This document shows, one piece after another, positions 39,440-48,282 of a DNA stretch of 64,000 bases. The notes under the pieces were generated by a model that was not told where the DNA came from, searched no databases, and worked only from the letters and a program-made list of their open reading frames with translations. The DNA comes from Bartonella apihabitans (GTDB taxonomy: Bacteria; Pseudomonadota; Alphaproteobacteria; Rhizobiales; Rhizobiaceae). Within the stretch, counting starts at the first letter, position 1; each line of letters opens with the position of its first letter. The stretch lies in the NCBI RefSeq assembly GCF_030758755.1, contig NZ_CP132387.1, positions 2,533,001 through 2,597,000 of the forward strand, given 5' to 3'. The translations under genes were made by a program, and so were the position numbers.

Positions 39440-39718
39440 ATGGACAGCTCCTTTAAACGACAATTGGTTATTTCTAACAAACGCGGTCTCCATGCCCGTG
39501 CATCGGCAAAGTTTGTACAAACTGTCGACGGTTTTGACGCTGTTGTCGAAGTGGAAAAAGATGGCCAGACCGTTGGTGGCAATTCGATTATGGGACTGAT
39601 GATGTTGGCCGCCTCGCAAGGGAGCACGATAGACGTGACAACACATGGGCAGCAGGCAGAAGAAGTGCTCGATGCTTTGGAAAAACTTGTAAATGACAAG
39701 TTTGGTGAAGAAAGCTGA
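39440..39718 (+). CDS. ptsH: HPr phosphocarrier protein
   Basis: A 92-residue HPr. The phospho-acceptor His18 is in 'KRGLHARASAKF', and the regulatory Ser site is in 'GGNSIMGLMMLA' (Ser49), the target of the adjacent HprK. It relays phosphate from EI to EIIA. It is intact and lies 23 bases after the EIIA gene. No ptsI is in this window. Confidence 0.95.
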   Translation: MDSSFKRQLVISNKRGLHARASAKFVQTVDGFDAVVEVEKDGQTVGGNSIMGLMMLAASQGSTIDVTTHGQQAEEVLDALEKLVNDKFGEES

Positions 39719-40221
39719 AGTTCTGTTAAATTTCGTTATTGATCACTTGTGCCCTGACAATTAATGACGGTTCTCGACGGTTTGACGTCGTATAACGCAT
39801 TAAAAACAGCTTTTTTGTCAGGGCTCAGTTTCATCTCTCCCGCTATCCGCACCGGAAATTATTTTTACCGACAACCACGTTTGTTTTTAGGAACATTACG
39901 AAGTTTTTTCTATGGCCTTATAGGCAATCTCGTTCCATTTGAAAATTTGACTATCTCATCAACAAGCTACACCGTTTTGTAAGGCGGGTTGAGAAAGTCC
40001 GGTTGTGACGTTTGAAGAACGCCAATAAAAACCAATCAGGCTCCGGGAAAACAGGGATAATTTTTAGAGCCCGACCATTCAATTTGACTTTAAAAAGATT
40101 AAATGACCACAAGGTTTATGAGTGCTCGCCGGTGTTTAATTGCCACTTTCGAAGTGCTTGCACTAAAATGACAAGGTTTAAAAAAGCTGCCAATAGTTGC
40201 GGAATTTGAGAAGGTAGACAT
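39719..40221. other. intergenic region holding a 10-bp inverted repeat
   Basis: About 500 bases without a convincing gene. GCCCTGACAA (39751-39760) and TTGTCAGGGC (39815-39824) form a perfect inverted repeat around a 54-base loop, 33 bases after ptsH; the right arm is preceded by a T-run. It could be a terminator-like hairpin or the edge of a lost segment: in relatives ahcY follows ptsH directly at this place. Confidence 0.4.
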
Positions 40222-40845
40222 ATGCTTCTTCATTCGATTGACGTTATCGGGACTTTTGTGTTTGCATTAAGCGGTACCAGTGCCGGTATACGGCGCGGTT
40301 TTGATTTTTTTGGCGTATTTGTGGTTGCAATGGCCACCGCCTGCGGTGGCGGTATTATGCGTGACCTTTGTTTGGGGGCAACACCACCGGTAGGCCTCAC
40401 CAATATCGAATATTTTATTGCAATTATAGGTGCAGTCTTGCTCGGCATTTTTTGCCAGGGATTGATTATCCGGATGGAAAAACCGACCCTTTGGCTTGAT
40501 GCTTTGGGGCTTGGTTTTTTTGCGGCCTTCGGTTCGGATAAAGCCTATCAGCTAACAGGTAACATCCAGATAGCAATCATTCTCGGCTGTGCAAGTGCTG
40601 TTGGTGGTGGATGCGTACGCGACATTCTGACCGGTCGCACGCCGATCATCTTCAGCAAAGAAATTTATGCAAGCGCGTCTATTGTCGGTTCCGCTATCGT
40701 CCTTCTGGGGTCGGCGCGGCTTATCTCTCCGGTTATTGCAATCTGGACGGCAATTGCGGTTTGCACCTTTATCCGCATTGTCTCTATCCATTATCAGATC
40801 AATCTCCCGCCCATTACACTGAAAACGCCAAATCGTCCGAAATAG
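40222..40845 (+). CDS. trimeric intracellular cation channel family (UPF0126) membrane protein
   Basis: A 207-residue inner-membrane protein with about seven membrane segments and the internal duplication of the family. Each half has the GGGxxRD-type motif: 'CGGGIMRDLCLG' and 'GGGCVRDILTGRTP'. Prokaryotic TRIC/YicG proteins are trimeric K+/Na+-conducting channels; the physiological role is open. It stands alone upstream of the oxidoreductase gene. Confidence 0.92.
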   Translation: MLLHSIDVIGTFVFALSGTSAGIRRGFDFFGVFVVAMATACGGGIMRDLCLGATPPVGLTNIEYFIAIIGAVLLGIFCQGLIIRMEKPTLWLDALGLGFFAAFGSDKAYQLTGNIQIAIILGCASAVGGGCVRDILTGRTPIIFSKEIYASASIVGSAIVLLGSARLISPVIAIWTAIAVCTFIRIVSIHYQINLPPITLKTPNRPK

Positions 40846-40941
40846 ACCGGAAGTCGTGGGTAGATTCCAACTTGACGTTTGTTGACAGCCGGCTTCCTTC
40901 AGTTCATCTTTTGATTAAAAAATATGAAAGGAAAAACAGTA

Positions 40942-41961
40942 ATGGAAGAAATCCGTTCAACACAAGTTGTACTCGCGTCCCGCCCGCATGGAGTGCCTGT
41001 CAAAGAAAATTTTGCATTCGAAACAGTGAAGCTTCCGGAGCCGAAGATTGGCGAAGTGTTGATAAAGATTCTTTATCTTTCGCTGGATCCTTATATGCGT
41101 CAGCGTATGTCGGATGAGCCTTCCTATGATAAGCCGGTTGCAATCGGTGATGTTATGATCGGTGGCACTGTGGGGGAAGTTGTCAGCTCGAACCACAAAG
41201 ATTTCAAGAAAGGCGATAAGGTTTTATCAGCAAGTGGCTGGCAAAGTTACAGCATTGAAAAAGGTGAAAACCTGAAAAAACTCGACAATTTTGACGCGCC
41301 ATTATCAACCGCTTTGGGTATTCTTGGGATGCCGGGTTTTACTGCCTATGCCGGAATGCGCAATATCGGTAAACCGAAAAAAGGTGAGACAGTGGTGGTT
41401 GCAGCAGCAACCGGAACTGTGGGGTCCATGGTTGGGCAACTCGCAAAAATCGCAGGAGCCAAGGCAGTCGGTATTGCCGGCGGGCCGGACAAATGTTCCT
41501 TTGGTCGTGACGTGCTGGGATTTGATGTCATGCTTGACCACAAAAGCACCGATTTTGCCGAACGTCTCGCCAAGGCTTGCCCGGAAGGTATTGACGTTTA
41601 TTATGAAAATGTCGGCGGCAAGGTGTGGGACGCAGTGTTGCCCCTTTTAAATCCTTTTGCCCGTGTACCTGTTTGTGGTTTGATTGCCCAATATAACGGC
41701 GTCAAGAATACGGGCCACGAAGTTGATCGCGTACCGCAATTGATGAGAACGATCCTTATAAAAAGTTTGCTTGTTCGCGGTTTTATCGAGCGGGAATTCG
41801 AACATCAAAGACCCGAATTCATTGTTCAGGCACAAGAATGGTTGAAAAAGGGCCACCTTAAATATCGTGAAGATATTACTGAAGGTTTGGAAAATGCGCC
41901 GGAAGCTTTTATCGGCCTTCTTCAGGGTAAAAATTTCGGTAAAGTCATCATCCGCTTATAG
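40942..41961 (+). CDS. NADP-dependent oxidoreductase, MDR superfamily (CurA/YncB-like)
   Basis: A 339-residue zinc-independent medium-chain reductase of the leukotriene B4 dehydrogenase/quinone oxidoreductase type. Visible are 'LYLSLDPYMRQRMSD', the Rossmann motif 'AATGTVGSMVGQLAK' near residue 155, 'VYYENVGGKVWDAVLPL' and the C-terminal 'GKNFGKVIIRL'. It would reduce the C=C bond of an unsaturated ketone or aldehyde with NADPH; the substrate is unknown. The ATG at 40942 has AAAGGA eight bases upstream and is preferred over the ATG at 40924. Confidence 0.93.
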   Translation: MEEIRSTQVVLASRPHGVPVKENFAFETVKLPEPKIGEVLIKILYLSLDPYMRQRMSDEPSYDKPVAIGDVMIGGTVGEVVSSNHKDFKKGDKVLSASGWQSYSIEKGENLKKLDNFDAPLSTALGILGMPGFTAYAGMRNIGKPKKGETVVVAAATGTVGSMVGQLAKIAGAKAVGIAGGPDKCSFGRDVLGFDVMLDHKSTDFAERLAKACPEGIDVYYENVGGKVWDAVLPLLNPFARVPVCGLIAQYNGVKNTGHEVDRVPQLMRTILIKSLLVRGFIEREFEHQRPEFIVQAQEWLKKGHLKYREDITEGLENAPEAFIGLLQGKNFGKVIIRL

Positions 41962-41977
41962 TAGTGCTGAAAGCTTG

Positions 41978-42006
41978 ATAATGGTGCTGTCGAACAGCAC
42001 CATTAT
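41978..42006 (+). terminator. hairpin after the oxidoreductase gene
   Basis: ATAATGGTGCTG and CAGCACCATTAT form a perfect 12-bp stem with a five-base loop between the two convergent genes. The T-run is short, so it may end transcription from either side only partially. Confidence 0.6.
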
Positions 42007-42039
42007 TCGAGGACTTTTCAAAATCCTTTTGAAGAGCCA

Positions 42040-42894
42040 TTAATAGAAACCGATCGGAAAATAACGTAGATAAAGTTCCGTAAGTTTGCCTTTGCGTTCC
42101 AGCGATTTCAATGCGTAATTCAGCGCGTCAACCAGTTGCGGATTATCTTTCTGGACGGCAATTCTAAGGCCACTTTGTAAGAATTGTGGAGCAATATAGG
42201 CATCTCCTACGAAGCGACAACAATTTTCCGATTGGCGATCGTTCAACCATTGCGAAAATCCCATTCCGTCGCCGAAAGCAAGATCAATGGTTTTGGCTTT
42301 TAACGCTGCCCGCAAGATTTCATCGTTGTCGAATGGCTGCCATTTGACGTCAGGGAAATAGGCGGCAAAAAGGGCTTCATGAGCACTTTTATGTACAATG
42401 CCTATTTTGTATTTCTTCAAGTCTTTTTCGACAGGTTCGGTGAGCGCAATATTTCCCGAACTTACAAAGCGTGCCGGAAACCTCAGGTAACTCTGCGTAA
42501 AAATCAGGCTTTCGGCAGTCTCCGGTGTTTCATTCATACCGGCAATAATCGCTTCACCCTGATGATTGTTCATATGTGAAACAAGTTCATCCCACGGTAG
42601 AGCTTCTACCTCGCAAACCTGTTGCAGCTTCAGTTCCGTGCAGATAGCACGTAAGAGATCAATATTATATCCTGAAAGCCTTCCGGTTCGATCAACAAAA
42701 TTGAAGGGCGGAAAATCGACAGTGGTCAAGAAGCGAAGTCTTGAAAGAGTGCCGAGATTAGGGTGGTTCAATCGTTCCTGTGCATCAAAAAAATGCGGTA
42801 GCACGGCTGCTTCGTCTGCCTTTCCCGTTGCCGGACAAAGGGTGAAGAGCGAAAAGAAAATCCACGCGGTAAACGATATTTTACGAAAAAGCAT
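42040..42894 (-). CDS. extracellular solute-binding protein, family 3
   Basis: A 284-residue periplasmic protein with a signal peptide (hydrophobic core 'ISFTAWIFFSLFTLCPATG'). 'LTTVDFPPFNFVDRTGRLSGYNIDLLRAIC' is the type II amino-acid-binding fold start, and 'KIGIVHKSAHEALFAAYF' the second lobe. It lacks adjacent permease or ATPase genes, so it may serve a transporter encoded elsewhere or act in signalling. I choose the ATG at 42894; an upstream ATG at 42963 would put a charged stretch before the signal peptide. Confidence 0.85.
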   Translation of the reverse strand: MLFRKISFTAWIFFSLFTLCPATGKADEAAVLPHFFDAQERLNHPNLGTLSRLRFLTTVDFPPFNFVDRTGRLSGYNIDLLRAICTELKLQQVCEVEALPWDELVSHMNNHQGEAIIAGMNETPETAESLIFTQSYLRFPARFVSSGNIALTEPVEKDLKKYKIGIVHKSAHEALFAAYFPDVKWQPFDNDEILRAALKAKTIDLAFGDGMGFSQWLNDRQSENCCRFVGDAYIAPQFLQSGLRIAVQKDNPQLVDALNYALKSLERKGKLTELYLRYFPIGFY

Positions 42895-42982
42895 AACATT
42901 TATCCGCTTAACACAAATGGTATGAAGTCGGCAATAAAAAGGACAGGCATGTGTTCTATTCATGCCTGTCCGGTTTATTCAT

Positions 42983-43915
42983 TCAGATAAGATTTTCGCT
43001 GGCTTGCCGCAAAAATTCCGGTTCCGTGCCAATAATTTTTTCGTCTTCCGGACCGATTGCCGAAATATTACGGTCGGCATAGGGAATAGACAGAAGCACG
43101 CGGCGGATCACCGCAAGCCGTGCCCGCCTTTTATCGTTGGATTTAACAATAGTCCAAGGCGCCATGGCCGAATGGGTACGTTCGATCATGCGGTCGGCAG
43201 CCTTGCCATAATCATCCCAAAGCGTAATTCCGGCTTCATCCATTTTGGAAAATTTCCAGTGTTTGAGCGGGCTATGGCGGCGTTCATGGAAACGCTTCAA
43301 TTGCATTTCCTGCCCGATATCGAGCCAGATTTTGAAAAATCTTATGCCATCCGAAACAATCAGTTTTTCAAAAGTCGGTGCTTCTGCAAGAAATGTTTCA
43401 ACTTGGGCGGGGCTCGCAAATTTCATCACCGATTCAACGCCGGCGCGGTTATACCACGAACGGTCGAATGTGACGAATTCACCATGGGTCGGAAAATGAC
43501 GCACATAACGTTGGAAGTACCACTGACCGCTTTCTGTTTCGTCAGGCTTCGGCAAAGCGACATTGCGCGCAGTACGAGGGTTCATATATTGGCGAAGTGT
43601 AAAAATTGTACCACCTTTACCGGCGGCATCGCGCCCTTCGAACAAAGCGACAACTCTTTCACCGGTTTCGAGCAGCCAGGATTGGAGCTTGACCAGTTCA
43701 ATCTGTAACGCTTGCAGGGTTTCTTCATATTCCTTACGGGGCATTTTTTTGTCGTAAGGATAGTTTCCCGATGTCAAAGCGTTTTTCTGGATCCATTCGG
43801 GAAGTTTCGGTTCGTTCACATCAAAAATGCGTTTTTTCCCGGCAACCGTAAGTTTGATACCGACTTCATCTTTGTCATGTTTTGTTTCGTCTGATTTTTT
43901 TGATTTTTGAGCCAC
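42983..43915 (-). CDS. ppk2: polyphosphate kinase 2
   Basis: A 310-residue class I PPK2. Walker A 'GRDAAGKGG' is at residues 94-102, Walker B 'FDRSWYNRAG' at 150-159 and the lid 'FHERRHSPLKHWKFS' at about 225. The enzyme moves phosphate between polyphosphate and nucleoside diphosphates. The first 35 residues are charged and poorly conserved. It precedes the solute-binding gene on the same strand, 88 bases apart. Confidence 0.95.
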   Translation of the reverse strand: MAQKSKKSDETKHDKDEVGIKLTVAGKKRIFDVNEPKLPEWIQKNALTSGNYPYDKKMPRKEYEETLQALQIELVKLQSWLLETGERVVALFEGRDAAGKGGTIFTLRQYMNPRTARNVALPKPDETESGQWYFQRYVRHFPTHGEFVTFDRSWYNRAGVESVMKFASPAQVETFLAEAPTFEKLIVSDGIRFFKIWLDIGQEMQLKRFHERRHSPLKHWKFSKMDEAGITLWDDYGKAADRMIERTHSAMAPWTIVKSNDKRRARLAVIRRVLLSIPYADRNISAIGPEDEKIIGTEPEFLRQASENLI

Positions 43916-44561
43916 AATAATTCCCTTATCAATAAAACAACCGCTTTCATAAACACAGTCAAAAAACCAATTATTGAAACCGGTTGGAAGCTTTGTTCAA
44001 AATAAAATCCCTCTGAGTGCAATGTGCCAGACACAAAAATACTACCCAATAGAATGACTATAAAACTTCATCTTCAAAAAAAAAATGGCTTTTCCGTTCT
44101 TTTGTTGAAAAAGTTAAGGTGGTTTTTTCAAATCATCAAATGACATAGGAAAAAAGGTTAAAAATTCTAAACGGATGAAGAGGTTAATGACCTTTCCCGT
44201 CTGTTGTCCAATTTTCCGGATTCTTCAACCTGTCATACTTGAACCTTAAAACGGCGCGGTCAAAAAAAACGGTTTGGATAGTCGTATTGGTTTCTTGATC
44301 GGAATGGATTGGAAACGTGGTTTTTGCCCTTATCAAAAATTGCAATTGTTGAAATTTGGTTGCGTCAAATGTCGCTGTTCGGATGCGTTTTTATGGACGT
44401 TTCACTGTGGCTCGAAAGGCAAGAACATATTTATGAAAGTTTTATAGCTTTGCTCGAGCTTGCAATTTAAGAGGCGACGAAAAAACAAACCGCCTCAATC
44501 GATTTTTGTAAGTGCTTCTTTATGTTTCGAACGGGTTTTCGTACTTCACCTTCGACCGTTC
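43916..44561. other. intergenic region without a credible gene
   Basis: About 640 bases between ppk2 and truA. A small GAGGCG/CGCCTC stem (44471-44496) lies beyond the truA stop on the minus strand and may help end that transcript. Relatives often have dapE after truA; I see no trace of it here. Confidence 0.4.
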
Positions 44562-45303
44562 CTAATAATCTACTTTTGTGAGATAAAGTCCGGAAGGCGG
44601 AGCAACCATACCGCAGCGGGCGCGATCTTTGGCATTCAATGCATCTTCAAGATCATCTGCACTCCAACGACCAATACCTACTTCCATCAAGCTTCCGGCA
44701 AAAGAGCGTATCTGGTTATGAAGAAACGAACGGGCGCTTGCATAAATATGAATCTCTTCGCCAATGCGTTCCACATCAAGCTGGTCAAGGGTTTTTACCG
44801 GGCTTTTGGCTTGGCATTCGCTGGAGCGGAAAGTGGTGAAGTCATGAAGTCCCAAAAGCCGTTTTGCCGCTTCGTCCATTTTTTCGGCATCAAGTTTTTT
44901 CGGCACCACCAGACACGGTTTGCTTTGACGACCACGGTGCCCGTCTGTTCAAAATAATGAAGTGATAGTGGCGCTTTCGTGCAGAAAAACGTGCATCGAA
45001 ATCGGCATCTGCTTCTTCCGATTGCAAGATAGCGACATTTTCTTTGTTAAGGGTCAAATGCGCATTGATGGCATCCCGTAAACGGTCGGCTCGAATATTT
45101 TTTTCAAGGTCGACATGGGCAACCTGACCTGTCGCATGGACGCCGGCATCGGTACGCCCCGCACCGAAAATTGTCACTTTTTCACCTGAAAAAGCAAAAA
45201 CGGCTTCTTCAATGGCAGCTTGAACGGTTCTTAAACCATCCTGTCTTTGCCAACCGCAATAATTTGTCCCGTCATATTCAATTGTTAATTTGAAACGCGC
45301 CAT
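44562..45303 (-). CDS. truA: tRNA pseudouridine(38-40) synthase, frame broken
   Basis: TruA converts U38-U40 in tRNA anticodon stems to pseudouridine. The catalytic Asp is in '[15 protein letters not shown]' (about residue 53). The first part runs to 'ILNRRAP' and the second resumes with '[14 protein letters not shown]'. The segment between needs two added G residues (at about 44934 and 44906), giving '[15 protein letters not shown]' and a 247-residue protein, the usual size. The second part has '[19 protein letters not shown]', typical of TruA. The start codon is one base beyond the fmt stop. Confidence 0.9.
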
Positions 45304-45304
45304 A

Positions 45305-46236
45305 TCAATAGACTTTGGTTACATGAAAACCATGCAAGAAAGTTTCAACATCCATGGCCTTGCCACCGGCTTTTTGAAGCCGCGTAATTTGCAAACGACC
45401 TTCGCCACAATGGATTGTCAAAGTTTCAGGGTCGACATGACCTGCACCAAGGGAGGGGCACGATCCACAAGTTTTGCTTTTAACAACTTGACCCGTTCCC
45501 GTTTACCCGAAATTTCCATCTCGCACCAGCTTCCCGGAAAAGGGGAAAGCCCGCATATATGTTTTTGCAGCTCTTTTGCCGGTTTCGACCAATCAATACG
45601 GGTTTCGTCCTTGGTGATTTTTTTGGCATAAGTTTCCCCCTCCGGTTTTTGCGGAGTCAGCGTCAAATTACCATGTTCCAGCTTCTCCATGGCTTCTACC
45701 ATAAGAGGGGCGGCAATTTTTTCCAACTCGTCGTAAAGTTCGCCTGCGGTCATATCGGGGGCAATGTCGATTGATTTGGAAAGTGCGATAGGGCCGGTAT
45801 CAAGCCCTTCATCCATTTTCATAATCATCATACCGGTTGTTTTATCACCGGCCATAATTGCCCGCTGGATGGGAGCCGCACCACGCCAACGCGGCAACAG
45901 TGAAGCGTGTCCATTAAAACAGCCAAAACGCGGAGCATCAAGAATAGCTTTTGGCAATAAAAGCCCGTAAGCCACAACAATTGCCGCATCCAGATTGAAT
46001 GATGAAAAACGTTCCTGCTCTTGCCGGTCTTTCAAGCTTTTTGGAGTAAAAACCGGAATTCCCAATTTTTCGGCTGCAGAGGCAACCGGTGTGGGGGTAA
46101 GCTCCAATCCGCGCCGGCCTGCCGGTCGTGGTGGCTGGCTATAGACAGCCACAATCTCGTGGCCTGCCTGATGAAGTGCTTCAAGGACGGGAACCGAAAA
46201 CTCCGGCGTTCCCATAAAGGCAAGCCGCAACGGCAT
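45305..46236 (-). CDS. fmt: methionyl-tRNA formyltransferase, frame broken near the end
   Basis: Formylates Met-tRNAfMet for initiation. '[14 protein letters not shown]' opens the fold, '[16 protein letters not shown]' holds the folate-site Asn and His, and '[11 protein letters not shown]' the catalytic Asp region. The frame stops early after '[11 protein letters not shown]'; with one more base in the GGG tract at 45451-45453 it reads '[33 protein letters not shown]' to a stop at 45305. The repaired length is 310 residues, as expected. Its start touches the def stop. Confidence 0.92.
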
Positions 46237-46766
46237 TATAATCGTGCTCCGCTTTGTGCTTTTTCTTTGGCCAGTTTTTTAAATTTGCGAATGACCATAT
46301 CACGTTTCAATCTGGATATATGGTCGATAAACAAAACGCCGTTGAGGTGGTCAATTTCATGTTGCAAACAGGTTGCAAGCAACCCGTCCGCCTCGATTTC
46401 ACTCTCTTTACCATCGCGATCAAGATAGCTTACGCGTACACGTTTTGGCCGTTCCACTTCCGCGTAATAATCGGGAATGGAAAGACACCCTTCCTCATAT
46501 ACATTCGGTTCATCCGACCGCCACAAAATTTGTGGATTGATAAAGACCCGAGGTTCTTTGGGCTCGTCTTTACCGGCGACATCAATCACCAACAGGCGTA
46601 ACGGTTCTCCGATCTGGACTGCTGCCAGTCCGATGCCGGGGGCTTCATACATTGTCTCCAGCATATCATCGGCCAGTTTTTGCAACGGTTGATCAACGCG
46701 CTCGATCGGTTTGGAAACCTTGCGCAGAATAGGATCGGGAAGAATAACTAATGGTTTTATTGACAT
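46236..46766 (-). CDS. def: peptide deformylase
   Basis: A 176-residue metalloenzyme that removes N-formyl groups from nascent proteins. Motif 1 '[10 protein letters not shown]' is at residues 44-53, motif 2 'EEGCLS' at 91-96 and the metal-binding 'HEIDH' at 136-140. It lies directly upstream of fmt, the usual formylation pair, sharing one base with it. The ATG at 46766 (MSIKPL) is preferred on family grounds to a GTG at 46787; neither has a strong ribosome site. Confidence 0.96.
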   Translation of the reverse strand: MSIKPLVILPDPILRKVSKPIERVDQPLQKLADDMLETMYEAPGIGLAAVQIGEPLRLLVIDVAGKDEPKEPRVFINPQILWRSDEPNVYEEGCLSIPDYYAEVERPKRVRVSYLDRDGKESEIEADGLLATCLQHEIDHLNGVLFIDHISRLKRDMVIRKFKKLAKEKAQSGARL

Positions 46767-46867
46767 AAAGAAGAGGTAATCAATCACATTTCATACGTCA
46801 ATGTGATAATGTTGATTTTCGCAGCCTTTTGATCGCTTTGTGACCGGAAAACCGCTAATCTTGAAAA

Positions 46868-48058
46868 ATGTTTGATTCGTCTTCACATTCTTTAATCACA
46901 ATTGCAGGTTTCGCTTTCAATCTGATGGATTGCCTGCTCGTGATCCTTGTTGCCATTCTCGTTATTCTGGTTGTTACGATTATTGGCGGTAACAGGCGTC
47001 GTTCGATTCTTGCAACCCAGGTTGCAGAACGGGCAAGAGACGCCGAAATCCACATGAACGAGCTTTTGAAAACACAAGCTGAAATGCAAGGGCGTATGCA
47101 AACAATGGCCGAGATTTTCGGTCGTCGGCAGGCCGAACTCAACCAGTCGATTCGTGAACAATTGACCGGCATGAGCAATAATCTCGGACAGACAATCAAT
47201 GCGCAGACAAAATCGACGCACGAAAATCTTGCCAGATTACAGGAACGATTGGCCGTTATCGACACGGCGCAAAACAATATCCAGTCGCTTGCCGGTCAAG
47301 TTGTGCAGTTACAGGCGATTTTGAGTAACAAACAAACCCGCGGTGCATTCGGGCAGGGCAGAATGGAAGCCATTATTTCCGATGCTTTGCCACCCAATGC
47401 TTATGCTTTTCAAGCAACTCTTTCCAATGGCACACGGCCGGATTGTCTGGTTTTTATGCCAAATCATGCCCCGTCATTGGTTATTGATGCAAAATTTCCG
47501 CTGGAAGCCTGGAATAATATGCGCGAGGCACCGACACCTCAGGAAAAACAGGCTGCCGAACGCCAGTTCCAGACCGATATGGATACGCATATAAAAGCGA
47601 TTTCCGGAAAATATATCATTCCCGGAGAAACGCAGGATACAGCCTTCATGTTTGTCCCTTCCGAATCAATCTTCGCGACAATCCACGAAGATTTCGAAGG
47701 AATTGTACAAAAAGCCAATCGTGCGCGTGTCATTATTGTTTCACCATCGCTTCTGATGTTATCGATTCAGGTGGTGCAAGCCATTATGAAAGATGCCCGC
47801 ATGCGCGAACAAGCGCATTTGATACAAACCGAAGTCGGGCGCTTGATGGAAGAGGTTGTACGGCTTGATGATCGGGTAAAGAAATTGCATAGTCATTTTC
47901 AAAGCACGTCCAAAGATGTCGAGGATATCCTTACGACGACCGGAAAAATCAAAAACCGTGGAGACCGTATTGAACAACTCGATTTGAAAGAACCGGAAAA
48001 GACCAATAGGCCATCAGCAGAGCCTGCTCAGCAATTGGGGCTCGATATTCAAAAATAG
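46868..48058 (+). CDS. rmuC: DNA recombination protein RmuC
   Basis: A 396-residue protein with an N-terminal membrane anchor (residues ~12-35), a coiled-coil region to ~135 and the RmuC nuclease-like core: 'RGAFGQGRMEAIISDALPP', 'RPDCLVFMP', 'LVIDAKFPLEAW' and 'FMFVPSESIFATIHED'. RmuC limits DNA inversions between short repeats. The core has PD-(D/E)xK character. It is divergent from def and intact. Confidence 0.95.
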   Translation: MFDSSSHSLITIAGFAFNLMDCLLVILVAILVILVVTIIGGNRRRSILATQVAERARDAEIHMNELLKTQAEMQGRMQTMAEIFGRRQAELNQSIREQLTGMSNNLGQTINAQTKSTHENLARLQERLAVIDTAQNNIQSLAGQVVQLQAILSNKQTRGAFGQGRMEAIISDALPPNAYAFQATLSNGTRPDCLVFMPNHAPSLVIDAKFPLEAWNNMREAPTPQEKQAAERQFQTDMDTHIKAISGKYIIPGETQDTAFMFVPSESIFATIHEDFEGIVQKANRARVIIVSPSLLMLSIQVVQAIMKDARMREQAHLIQTEVGRLMEEVVRLDDRVKKLHSHFQSTSKDVEDILTTTGKIKNRGDRIEQLDLKEPEKTNRPSAEPAQQLGLDIQK

Positions 48059-48208
48059 CTTTCACTGCAAGAGAGCCAATGAAGTTGCCAGAACTTCATC
48101 AGCAGAACTGCCAGAGTTCAAAAGATCAATATAGAGAGATATTTCGCACCGTTCGGCACTGACATATCGACAATGATACTTATAGCGGCAATGTTAAAAG
48201 GTCGCATG

Positions 48209-48253
48209 AAAAGGTTGCGGGCATAGACAGCGAAATCTGAGCCGCAACCTTTT
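48209..48253. terminator. bidirectional terminator between rmuC and the autotransporter gene
   Basis: AAAAGGTTGCGG (48209-48220) and CCGCAACCTTTT (48242-48253) form a perfect 12-bp stem, T-rich on both strands. It lies between the two convergent genes. Confidence 0.75.
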
Positions 48254-48282
48254 ATTTTATTCATGAATGCCGGATGAAAGTG

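Noticed and set aside
42962..43708. 248-codon plus-strand frame inside ppk2
   Set aside because: Antisense to a clear PPK2 with all motifs; no support of its own.
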